From: Phycisphaerae bacterium
Lineage (GTDB): Bacteria > Planctomycetota > Phycisphaerae > UBA1845 > UTPLA1
Direction: 5' to 3'
Assembly (NCBI GenBank): GCA_035275405.1
Contig: DATEMU010000012.1
Span: 62,001 to 126,000 of the forward strand
Length of the DNA stretch: 64,000 bases
Shown: positions 56,933 to 64,000 of the stretch, in pieces
Layout: each line of letters starts with the position of its first letter
Numbering within the stretch: the stretch's first letter is position 1
Translations under genes and position numbers: made by a program
Notes under the pieces: model-generated
The model's database searches: none
What the model was told of the DNA's origin: nothing
The model's input: the letters and a program-made list of their open reading frames with translations, nothing else

Positions 56933-57073
56933 GGCTAGACCTCCTGAAATGACTGGACGGTCTACCGCCTAGCAATTTGCGTGCCGCTTGGCGCGCAAGT
57001 TGCTTCTCCTTGAAACAAAAGAGGTTATGGTCTGTTTATCGTCGATCAGGGACCGAGCGGAATCGGGCGAGGC

Positions 57074-57418
57074 CTACTCGCCCGGAATCCGCAGGGCCAT
57101 CACGGCCTTGTTCGGGTCTTTCTCAAACTCGGTTTTGCAATGCGCCGAACAGAGGTGCAGCGTGTACCCCGCCGTAGTTGCCGCGAACTCTTTGCTCCCG
57201 TCCATCCCCAACCCGCAGCCCAGGCACTTGGTCACGATCTTGTCGACCTTGCCGTCAAACGCGTCGGCCTTGGCCAACTTCGCCTCGATCAGCGCGGCAT
57301 CGCCCGGCGCCGGCGTGGCGGCCCCCGGTCGAACTTCTTCGCCCCCTTTTTTTTCGCACGCCGTCATCATCGCCGCGACGACGACGATCGCCAAAGTGAC
57401 GCGATTAAAACGACACAT
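57074..57418 (-). CDS. YHS/TRASH-like metal-binding lipoprotein
   Basis: 114 residues from ATG 57418, with GGAGG 7 bases upstream. VTLAIVVVAAMMTAC is a lipoprotein signal with lipobox. The C-terminal domain KCLGCGLGMDGSKEF to LHLCSAHCKTEFEKDPNKAV has the CxxC...CxxxC arrangement of YHS/TRASH metal sensors, which bind copper or other metals. Likely a surface metal-binding protein. Its function is otherwise unknown. Confidence 0.75.
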   Translation of the reverse strand: MCRFNRVTLAIVVVAAMMTACEKKGGEEVRPGAATPAPGDAALIEAKLAKADAFDGKVDKIVTKCLGCGLGMDGSKEFAATTAGYTLHLCSAHCKTEFEKDPNKAVMALRIPGE

Positions 57419-57592
57419 GATCGGTCCTCCCGTCGGGAAGTTTCCCGTGGGCTGCATTCTCGCGCAATTTCGGCGCGAGGGCAATGGCGCAGGAAGTTGC
57501 CATCGCGGCCGCCGTGTCTATCATCCTCTTCCGTTGAATTCGGCACGCGCCGACCACGAAGTGATCCTGATCTCCTTGCCACGAGGGTTGCC

Positions 57593-58144
57593 ATGACCGG
57601 TGAAACAGTGTTCGTCTGCCTCATGATCATCCTGGCCCGCATCGCCGACGTCTCGCTGGGGACCGTGCGAACGATCAGCGTTGTCAATGGCCGTGCCACG
57701 CTCGCCTCCATCGTCGGCTTCTTCGAGATCCTGATCTGGATCTTCGCCGTCTCCCGCGTGATCCAGAATCTGAGCGATCCGGCTTATGCGGTTTCCTACG
57801 CGATTGGCTTCGCCCTTGGTAATCTCATCGGGATCAAGATCGACCAAAGAATCGCCTTCGGGGAACAGGTCGTGCGCATTTTTTCCAGCAAGGGAGAGGG
57901 CGTGGCGGCGTCCTTGCGGCACGCCGGCTTCACCCTGACGGAGTTCCAGGGCAGCGGCCGCGACGGGTTCGTCACGCTGCTCTTCGTGCAAGTGCCCCGG
58001 CGCGATGTCTCGCGGGCCCTGCACTGCGCGGCGGTCGCCGACCCCAAGTGCTTCTATCTCGTGGACGACATCCGTATGGCCGCCCACCCGCCCGCCGAAA
58101 AGCAGGCTCCGACCGGCTGGCGCTCGATTGTCAAGAAGGAGTAG
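57593..58144 (+). CDS. UPF0316 (DUF5698/DUF2179) membrane protein
   Basis: 183 residues from ATG 57593. MTGETVFVCLMIILARIADV and SLGTVRTISVVNGRATLASI start three membrane segments of the UPF0316 type, with FFEILIWIFAVSRVIQN and AYAIGFALGNLIGIKIDQRI-like text following. The soluble C-terminus (GEQVVRIFSSKGEGVAASLR, LTEFQGSGRDGFVTLLFVQV) is DUF2179. Function unknown; no partner in the neighbourhood. Confidence 0.88.
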   Translation: MTGETVFVCLMIILARIADVSLGTVRTISVVNGRATLASIVGFFEILIWIFAVSRVIQNLSDPAYAVSYAIGFALGNLIGIKIDQRIAFGEQVVRIFSSKGEGVAASLRHAGFTLTEFQGSGRDGFVTLLFVQVPRRDVSRALHCAAVADPKCFYLVDDIRMAAHPPAEKQAPTGWRSIVKKE

Positions 58145-58197
58145 TGCAGTTCGCGTCTTCGAGACCTGCCGCGTCCCTCCCCGTGCGAAGGGAAGGG

Positions 58198-58737
58198 CTA
58201 GGGAGGAGTTCGCGCGCCGAGTATTGCCCGCGACACCTCGTTAATCGCCGTCCCGCATTCCGGACACCGCGTCGAATCGGTGGGCTGGCCGCGGAGGTTG
58301 TAACCGCACTTCAAACACATCGGCACGCCCTGTTCAATGAGCTTCTGGCGGAGCATGGCGGGGAAACTCTGCCGGTGAAAACGTCGAATCAAGATGAATG
58401 TGACGACCAGGACGAGGCCGAAGCGAGCCGCTTTTTCGAATTCCCGCGGCCAGGATACAAATTCAAGCAGCCACGTGGCGAGCACTAACGTGAAGATCGA
58501 ACCGAGCACCAGCCACAGAATGGCAGACCAGTATCCCCACGTCGTCGGTCGCCCGGCCTCCGTCGCAATCTGCTTCAAGGCGAGCTGTCGCTTTTCTTCG
58601 GATTCAAAATAGTCGAGTTCGGGAACTCCGTCGAGCGTGACGTTGAGCGGATGGCGCCTGGCCAGCCAACCGGGCTTTTTGACAGGATTGGAAGTTTCCG
58701 GTTTCTCACTTGGCATCGGAGGCTCACACGGAAGCAT
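58198..58737 (-). CDS. Membrane protein with C-terminal zinc ribbon
   Basis: 179 residues from ATG 58737 (58716 is an alternative). Two membrane segments (WSAILWLVLGSIFTLVLATW; AARFGLVLVVTFILIRRF) are followed by MCLKCGYNLRGQPTDSTRCP ending CPECG, the four-Cys ribbon common in planctomycete membrane proteins. Function unknown. A second protein with the same ribbon type is encoded at 59919-60542, on the other side of the alcohol dehydrogenase gene. Confidence 0.75.
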   Translation of the reverse strand: MLPCEPPMPSEKPETSNPVKKPGWLARRHPLNVTLDGVPELDYFESEEKRQLALKQIATEAGRPTTWGYWSAILWLVLGSIFTLVLATWLLEFVSWPREFEKAARFGLVLVVTFILIRRFHRQSFPAMLRQKLIEQGVPMCLKCGYNLRGQPTDSTRCPECGTAINEVSRAILGARTPP

Positions 58738-58791
58738 CGGGCGCGTATGAATAATAACGGTATCGCCAGGCTGGGTTTTCAAGGGTGATTG

Positions 58792-59922
58792 CTAATGGGC
58801 GGCGGCGTAAATCCGGCGCAGTGCAGCGGCGTCGACGGGCCGGGGGTTGAACCCCGCCGTCCATTGGGTCGCCGCCGACTCGGCCAAATCGTCCAGAGCC
58901 GAACGCGGCACGTCTAGTTGCGACAGCCCTCTCGGAAGACCGGCGGCGTCCAGCATCTTTTCAATCTGTACCGCCAGCGCCTCCGCATCGGCCACGAGAT
59001 CGGCGTACGGGTTTTCGCCGGAGTCCGCGTTGAAGCGGATCACGTGCGGCAGGAGAAGGCCCACCGCCTCGCCGTGAACGATCCCGAACCGCGCGGTCAG
59101 AGGATTGGCGCAGGCGTGTGCCGCCCCCAGCATCGACTTCTCGATCGCGCAGCCCGCCAGGTGGGCCCCCAGCAGCATGTCGCGTCGCGCGGCATCATCA
59201 CTGGAATCGTTGACGGCCTTCGCATAGGCCGGCGCGAGTAATCGCCACGCCTCCCGGGACAATTCCCGCGAAACCGCGTTCCGCTTCGTCGTCCCCGCCG
59301 TCTCGACGGCGTGCGCGACCGCGTCGATCCCCGTCGCCGCCGCGACGGCCCGCGGCATGGTCCGTGTCAATTCGGGATCGAGGATCGCCGCCCGCGGCAG
59401 GGCCTTCTCGTCGCCGCAGGCCATCTTCTGGTGCGTCTCGGGGTCGGTGATCAGCGCGAACGACTGCGCCTCGCTGCCTGTCCCCGCGGTCGTGGGCACG
59501 GCGATCAGCGGCAGCATCGGCCGCGTTGCCTTACCCACGCCCCAGTAATCCTGCATCCGCCCGCCGTTGGTGAGGATGAAATTAATCCCCTTGGCCGCAT
59601 CCATCGAGCTACCGCCGCCGAGGCCGGCGATGAAATCAATCCCCAGGTCGCGGGCAATCCGCACGCCGTTGTCGACGTGCTCCGTCGTCGGGTTTTCCTG
59701 AATACCGTGAAAGATCGTGACCTCGACGCCCGCCTCACGCAGCGATGCCGCCGCGAGATCAGCATGACCGGCCGCGACGATTCCCGGGTCGGTCACGAGC
59801 AGCACGCGCGTCGCGCCTTCCTCGACGGCGATAGCGCCGAGCTTGCGCAGCGAGCCGTCGCCAAAGGTGACGCGGACGCGTGAATGGCGGAGGATTTCTG
59901 GTAATACGGTCGACAACGTCAT
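58792..59922 (-). CDS. Iron-containing alcohol dehydrogenase
   Basis: 376 residues, group III metal-dependent alcohol dehydrogenase. GLGGGSSMDAAKGINFILTN binds the nucleotide. Metal ligands are in GIDAVAHAVET (Asp, His) and LGAAHACANPLTARFGIVHG (two His). Substrate could be a small aldehyde or alcohol. Its ATG overlaps the stop of the upstream zinc-ribbon gene (ATGA), so translation is coupled. An aldehyde dehydrogenase lies 2.3 kb upstream on the same strand and may share a pathway. Confidence 0.93.
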   Translation of the reverse strand: MTLSTVLPEILRHSRVRVTFGDGSLRKLGAIAVEEGATRVLLVTDPGIVAAGHADLAAASLREAGVEVTIFHGIQENPTTEHVDNGVRIARDLGIDFIAGLGGGSSMDAAKGINFILTNGGRMQDYWGVGKATRPMLPLIAVPTTAGTGSEAQSFALITDPETHQKMACGDEKALPRAAILDPELTRTMPRAVAAATGIDAVAHAVETAGTTKRNAVSRELSREAWRLLAPAYAKAVNDSSDDAARRDMLLGAHLAGCAIEKSMLGAAHACANPLTARFGIVHGEAVGLLLPHVIRFNADSGENPYADLVADAEALAVQIEKMLDAAGLPRGLSQLDVPRSALDDLAESAATQWTAGFNPRPVDAAALRRIYAAAH

Positions 59923-60542
59923 GCCCGCTCCGGTTGCGCTTCAGAAACTGGCGTTCCACACTCCGGGCATCGACCGTTTGTCAGCCCCGTCAGGTTGTAA
60001 CCACAAGCAGCACATCGCGGCGCGCTAATATCAATGGCTAAAGTTCGGCGAAGCGTAACGACAAATACCAAAATCGGAAGAACGTAAAGCCAACCTAGGG
60101 GAACTAGGAAGGACCCCATTCCCTGAAAATAATCAACCCAGGGCACACCAAATCGCGATTTTTTGGGATATGGACGGAAATAGATGTTGGTTAAACTCAA
60201 ACCCATCTGCTCCTCAGGCCTCCGCCATATACTCATTACTACTGAACCCGTCGGAAACTTGATGCCATGGGCTGCTCCGAAATCACGATTGTCAACTGTG
60301 CCCCCCAAAGCATAGTACAAGAACGATTTTCGAAAAATGAAATGATGCGATGCCGAAACATGCATCACTCCTCCAGCCTCCGAGTAGAACAAGAGAACTG
60401 TGGCGATGAAGAGAAAGATTGCGCTAGTCCGGCGAAATAGTCCACGCCCAAGCAAAAGTTGACAAAATAGCTTGCACCTTGACCGGAGCTGATGTGCCGG
60501 CTTCTCGATTACATTGCTATCGATGGTGTGGTCCAATTGCAC
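59919..60542 (-). CDS. Membrane protein with C-terminal zinc ribbon
   Basis: 207 residues. One membrane segment near the N-terminus (SAIFLFIATVLLFYSEAGG), an exported or loop region, a second segment (FLVPLGWLYVLPILVFVVTL) and the ribbon CAACGYNLTGLTNGRCPECG. The DNA is AT-richer than neighbours. The stop overlaps the start of the alcohol dehydrogenase gene. Function unknown. Confidence 0.7.
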   Translation of the reverse strand: MQLDHTIDSNVIEKPAHQLRSRCKLFCQLLLGRGLFRRTSAIFLFIATVLLFYSEAGGVMHVSASHHFIFRKSFLYYALGGTVDNRDFGAAHGIKFPTGSVVMSIWRRPEEQMGLSLTNIYFRPYPKKSRFGVPWVDYFQGMGSFLVPLGWLYVLPILVFVVTLRRTLAIDISAPRCAACGYNLTGLTNGRCPECGTPVSEAQPERA

Positions 60543-60569
60543 GAACTCTGACTCCGCGGTGTAACATGA

Positions 60570-60647
60570 TTAAGCGGCTGGCTCCATCTGAAACGCCCTC
60601 TGGCGGTACAGATGCTCGAACAGGTTCCCCTCGTGCGGCTGCTCCAT
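60570..60647 (-). pseudogene. Aldehyde dehydrogenase paralogue remnant (last 24 codons)
   Basis: A 25-codon frame reads MEQPHEGNLFEHLYRQRAFQ then MEPAA and stop. It matches the last residues of the aldehyde dehydrogenase ending at 62227 (DQPHEG...QMDPAA). Of 24 aligned codons, 10 differ: eight are synonymous and two are Asp to Glu. Similarity stops at both ends. The ATG overlaps the stop of the upstream dockerin-type gene (TGATG), so it could still be translated by coupling. Either a decayed second copy or a small retained peptide. Confidence 0.8.
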
Positions 60648-62158
60648 CAGCACCCCGCTGCCAGAACGCACGCAACGAACCCCTCCATGTCATCCATATC
60701 GATGAACGAATCTGGCGATGCCTCGCGGTCGCCGGCACATCGCTCCGTCGTCGTCCCGCCGCCGCCCACCAGCAGATCCGTGAATCTGGCGATGTCGTGT
60801 CCATCAATGAGCTCGTCTGCGTTCATGTCGCCTGGCAGGCAGGTGACCGCCTGCGGCACTACATTAGCCCCGACCATCGTCTGCGCTCCGGGCTTGAACT
60901 GGGTCAAACTCACTGAACCGTCAATCGCCGCCGGCGGCAGATTGCAGTCGAAGCGGAAGTTGTACATCGTCCCCCAGCGGAGGGCGTTGCCATTCGCATT
61001 CTCCGCGTAGGTCTGCGTCACGGCCCACGCGATCTGCTCCGCGGACACGGATCTCACACCGGGCCAGTCGGTCCCATCCGTCGTCACGTTGTCGATGCCA
61101 TCGCCGCTATGGTAGTCCACGTCGTGAAAATCAATGTTGGTCACGGTTGCATATCGCGAAACGGGCACTGCGAGGGAATAAATCGACCTGTCCGAATTGA
61201 TATTCTGCACCGCGTATTCATAATGCCACTGCCCATTGCCGAGCGCCGTGGCCTTGCCGGCGAGGATGACGCGGGCGAAAAGGCCTGCATCTTCCGGGGT
61301 GGTCATATCCGCGATGTGTACGTCGGTGTCATACTCGCTCCACGCCAGGATGCCGGGGCTACGTCGCCGAATCTGGGCGTCATCATCGCCGAAGAGGTCA
61401 AACCACCAGCTCGTGCCGCCGCCCGAGACCGCGAGCGGCCGGTAAGAGGCGTTGTCACCCCCATTACCGGCCAGGGCGTCGTCGGCCGTCACGTATTGGA
61501 CCTCGACGAAATATTTGGTCGGGGAGGAAACGAAATCGGATACCTCAAGATCAGTGATGTTTACCTGCAAGCGCCGGGCAACACTGTCACTCCAGGGGGG
61601 GCTTGTGACGGAGTCTATGTGTATCCCGGTCGTGGGGTTCACCCGCCACTTGGGGCCCAAGTCGCTTTGCGTTCCGTTCTGGGATGCCGAGTACGGGTCG
61701 GCGCAGCCCAGCCCAAGGTGATACCAATCCTCCGCAGGCTCACAGGTGACGCAGCAGGTGGTAAACTGTCCGGCGGCGAAGCCGTGCTTCAGCCAGCTCT
61801 GCCCGAGCTGCTCGATACGCGTTGAGCCGTTCACCGTCTTCAGGCGGAAGCAATTCTGGGCAATGACCGGATGGTTGTTGCTTTCACCGTCCCAAACGAC
61901 CTGTTGGTCTCCCATGTTGCAGGCCGCAGCGAAGACGGAGAAAGCCGCGATCCCTCCCGAGCTGTGATAGTTTAGAATATCATTCGACCAAAACCCCTCA
62001 AAACCGCCGATCGCGCCGGTGATGAGGTCCGGCCCGGAAGACTGTTGTCCCGAGCCCGGGCAGCCGGAAAACGCGCCGACGGGACGCGCAGGGCCGAGCA
62101 GAATCGCTAATAGACCAAGTGTGATGGCCGGCGTTCTTGAGTATGTGTTCATGGTCAT
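60647..62158 (-). CDS. Secreted dockerin-type protein
   Basis: 503 residues. MTMNTYSRTPAITLGLLAIL with PVGAFS is a signal peptide; the second ATG (62152) has better spacing from GGAGGGG. The body is a Cys-containing exported domain of unknown fold (VWDGESNNHPVIAQNCFRLK, LGPKWRVNPTTGIHIDS). The C-terminus has two dockerin-like calcium loops, GDMNADELIDGHDIARFTDL and DSFIDMDDMEGFVACVL, flanked by Cys. Planctomycetes carry many such proteins. No cohesin is known here, so the partner is unclear. It lies between the two aldehyde dehydrogenase-related sequences. Confidence 0.85.
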   Translation of the reverse strand: MTMNTYSRTPAITLGLLAILLGPARPVGAFSGCPGSGQQSSGPDLITGAIGGFEGFWSNDILNYHSSGGIAAFSVFAAACNMGDQQVVWDGESNNHPVIAQNCFRLKTVNGSTRIEQLGQSWLKHGFAAGQFTTCCVTCEPAEDWYHLGLGCADPYSASQNGTQSDLGPKWRVNPTTGIHIDSVTSPPWSDSVARRLQVNITDLEVSDFVSSPTKYFVEVQYVTADDALAGNGGDNASYRPLAVSGGGTSWWFDLFGDDDAQIRRRSPGILAWSEYDTDVHIADMTTPEDAGLFARVILAGKATALGNGQWHYEYAVQNINSDRSIYSLAVPVSRYATVTNIDFHDVDYHSGDGIDNVTTDGTDWPGVRSVSAEQIAWAVTQTYAENANGNALRWGTMYNFRFDCNLPPAAIDGSVSLTQFKPGAQTMVGANVVPQAVTCLPGDMNADELIDGHDIARFTDLLVGGGGTTTERCAGDREASPDSFIDMDDMEGFVACVLAAGC

Positions 62159-62226
62159 GTCCCCTCCATCGGCGAAGTCCGACGACGGTGCCTCCCCGCG
62201 CTAATCTCAAGTATATCGGTAGGCCG

Positions 62227-63648
62227 TCATGCCGCCGGGTCCATCTGGAAGGCCCGCTGGCGGTACAAATGCTCGAACAGGTTTCCCTCGTGCGGCTGAT
62301 CCCAACTGATTTTGAAGGTGGGGATCGGGCCGATGTTGAGCCGGTCGACGTTCCGCGCGGCCATCAACGCGGCGACGAGGTTCTTGTCCCTGGTGATCGC
62401 GGAGACGATCAGGCTTGATCCGATGGCTTGCGGCATCTCTGCCGCCGGGCACTCCACCGCCGATGCGAAGGGGAACAGGAACTCGCGGTTGGCCAGCGGA
62501 TGTTCCCGATCCTCGCACCAGATGACGGTGGGGAGCAGATAGGCGATCCGTCCATCGCGCACCAAGCGCGGCGAGCCGCGGAAATGTTCCGTCAGATCGA
62601 TGGCCCCGGGTTCACGCAGGCCCTGATCGATCATCGCGGAGATTGCCTCGGCGAATTGCGGATTGGCGAACGCCGCGACCTTTGCGTCGGGATGGTCGGC
62701 GGGCAGCGCCCGCACCTTCGCCAACTCCTTGGCGACCGCCTCGGCAATCTCGCGCCCGTGCCGCGGCGTCCAGATGCCGGAGGCGTTGATGCATGACCGC
62801 CCGCCGTTGGCCGCGATCGACGTCACCAAAACGTCGAGATGCTTCTGCCACTCGTCCGCACAATCGTCGCCGAAGACTACCTTGCTGTAGCCCGGCCCGT
62901 GCAGTTCAACTCGGGGGTCGTTCGCCCAGGTCCGCGTCGTCGAGGCGTCGCCGAAGAGCATCGACCGGTCGGTCACGCGGAGCAGCTCCGCCGCGCCGCC
63001 GTGGTCGGTCGGATAGAAGCCGAAGGCCTCCGCCGGCGCGCCGGCGGCGATGAATGCCTGGATGATCCGATAGGGCGACCACGGCTCCTCGCGGCCCGGC
63101 TTGAGCACGACCGGCGTCTTGAGGGCGATCGCCGGTATCCACAGCGAATGCACGCCGGGCGAGTTGCTCGGTAGCACCGCCCCAAAGGTCCGCGCCTGCC
63201 GCGAGAAGCTGATCGTATGGCCGCCGTGAATGCCGTGTCCGCGATCGATGATTGCGAGATCGAGCCCGCGCGTCAGCCCCGCCAGCACCACGTCGATCTC
63301 GGCCATGACCTTGCGAATCTTCTCCGCGTTGGCTCGGCACAGGACTTGCGGCATCCCCGTCGTCGCCGAAAGCTGGCGGATGTAGTCGTCGAAGGATTGT
63401 TTCGTATCGCCCAGTGGGAGCGTCGCGCCAATGTACATCTCCGCAGCCTTTCGGCTGATGGCAATCAGTTCCGCCGCACTCAGCCGCTCGAGCACCCGCT
63501 CGTCCCAGCGATTCACGTCGCGGACGATCATGCCGCTATTGGCCTGACTGACCGCCGCGACCGCCTCGCCCGTCGCATGGTGCACGATCTCGACCTTGTC
63601 GACGGCTTCGTAGGGTTTTCCGTGACGTAGGATGGGGATGTGGAGCAT
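62227..63648 (-). CDS. Aldehyde dehydrogenase family protein
   Basis: 473 residues from ATG 63648; a start three codons earlier is possible. The catalytic Cys is in NGGRSCINASGIW, preceded by ALKTPVVLKPGREEPWSP (the Lys of the NAD site) and followed by PLANREFLFPFASAVECPAA with the terminal QPHEGNLFEHLYRQRAF. NAD(P)-linked oxidation of an aldehyde to acid or acyl-CoA is expected, substrate unknown. A 24-codon copy of its C-terminus survives at 60570-60647. Confidence 0.9.
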   Translation of the reverse strand: MLHIPILRHGKPYEAVDKVEIVHHATGEAVAAVSQANSGMIVRDVNRWDERVLERLSAAELIAISRKAAEMYIGATLPLGDTKQSFDDYIRQLSATTGMPQVLCRANAEKIRKVMAEIDVVLAGLTRGLDLAIIDRGHGIHGGHTISFSRQARTFGAVLPSNSPGVHSLWIPAIALKTPVVLKPGREEPWSPYRIIQAFIAAGAPAEAFGFYPTDHGGAAELLRVTDRSMLFGDASTTRTWANDPRVELHGPGYSKVVFGDDCADEWQKHLDVLVTSIAANGGRSCINASGIWTPRHGREIAEAVAKELAKVRALPADHPDAKVAAFANPQFAEAISAMIDQGLREPGAIDLTEHFRGSPRLVRDGRIAYLLPTVIWCEDREHPLANREFLFPFASAVECPAAEMPQAIGSSLIVSAITRDKNLVAALMAARNVDRLNIGPIPTFKISWDQPHEGNLFEHLYRQRAFQMDPAA

Positions 63649-63756
63649 GGCGGTCACTCACCGGGTCCGCATAGACGCAGCAGATTCCCTTACGAGAACG
63701 GATTATAATGGTATATCATTCGCCGGTCTTGTGGGCGACCACCGAAGGACCGACGC

Positions 63757-64000
63757 ATGGACGTGCTGACGCGAATAAAAGGTTTGATCCTTCGGCAGCG
63801 CTACCGCTTTAGCGAAAAAGCCGCGGATGAACTTGACGCCGATGGACTACAGGAGGCGGACGTACTTGAATCAATCATGAACGCTGATCACATCAAGAAA
63901 ACGATCCGCTCATCGGCGCATACAGGAGAAAAGCTCTATGTTATCGAAAGCCCGGACTATCACGGAACGCTCATCTACACGAAAGGCAAGTTCACGAAGC
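63757..64000 (+). CDS. DUF4258 family protein, partial
   Basis: Starts ATG 63757, after AAGGA nine bases upstream, and runs off the window after 81 codons without a stop. RYRFSEKAADELDADGLQEA, DVLESIMNADHIKKTIRSS and KLYVIESPDYHGTLIYTKGK fit DUF4258, the RelE-like family also seen at 27842. A TATAAT at 63704-63709 could be the -10 of its promoter, though no good -35 is present. Any partner gene would lie outside the window. Confidence 0.75.
   Translation, partial: MDVLTRIKGLILRQRYRFSEKAADELDADGLQEADVLESIMNADHIKKTIRSSAHTGEKLYVIESPDYHGTLIYTKGKFTK

Overview
The window looks like chromosome from a planctomycete, probably of the Phycisphaerae type. The 16S gene resembles the planctomycete form at the EUB338 site (two differences from the EUB338-II target, five from the general bacterial one) and has no 23S gene behind it. 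Two membrane proteins end in a CxxCGYNLxG...CPECG zinc ribbon. There are dockerin-like, PPC-repeat, DUF1111 and FG-GAP/ASPIC exported proteins, and a bacterial topoisomerase VI A subunit. These assignments come from motifs and memory of the families, not from a search. Most genes are GC-rich with strong third-position GC. A few (about 23248-24348, 49505-49897, 59919-60542) are visibly AT-richer.

Layout. 1-3300: a partial secreted PPC protein, glmS and tRNA-Arg. 3400-5780: a self-contained 16S unit with two promoter-like sites, a boxA, a closing stem that brackets the 16S, and a terminator. 5789-14152: an ABC1/UbiB-type kinase, then a 1295-residue double activase and a 604-residue 2-hydroxyacyl-CoA dehydratase-like protein, with an oppositely oriented reductase between them. 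14421-20780: two glycosyltransferases, an AsnB-type amidotransferase, DapL and FolK. 20812-29400: DinB tandem, a Gp27-like protein, topoisomerase VI A, a class V aminotransferase, a DUF4258 pair, a lipoprotein, and two small genes each interrupted by one in-frame TGA. 29408-36571: a four-haem DUF1111/FG-GAP operon, a YkgJ-type cysteine-cluster protein and a membrane glycosyltransferase. 36574-42320: a leftward run of a PilB/GspE-like ATPase, CvpA-like protein, HtrA-like protease and Apt.

42600-47574 is the most interesting stretch. A sigma-54-type promoter precedes iorA, whose product stops at the first cysteine of the usual ferredoxin domain. Next come an inverted-repeat element and one 1025-residue protein fusing IorB to both halves of an ADP-forming acyl-CoA synthetase. 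Together they would convert 2-oxo acids to acids with ATP formation, as separate enzymes do in peptide-fermenting archaea. 47561-54565: a cytochrome c'-like lipoprotein, an OprB porin, glutamate dehydrogenase and a second glycosyltransferase/AsnB pair. 54677-56203: an ECF sigma factor with a membrane partner and a strong terminator. 56222-64000: a cytidylate-kinase-like protein, YHS-like lipoprotein, UPF0316 protein, iron alcohol dehydrogenase, a dockerin-type protein whose stop codon touches a 25-codon remnant of an aldehyde dehydrogenase paralogue, the intact aldehyde dehydrogenase, and a second DUF4258 gene cut by the window edge.

Taken together (inference), aminotransferases, glutamate dehydrogenase, the IOR-ACD fusion, the dehydratase/activase pair and the alcohol and aldehyde dehydrogenases fit amino acid or 2-oxo acid catabolism with low-potential electrons. 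The two glycosyltransferase/AsnB sets fit surface polysaccharide synthesis.
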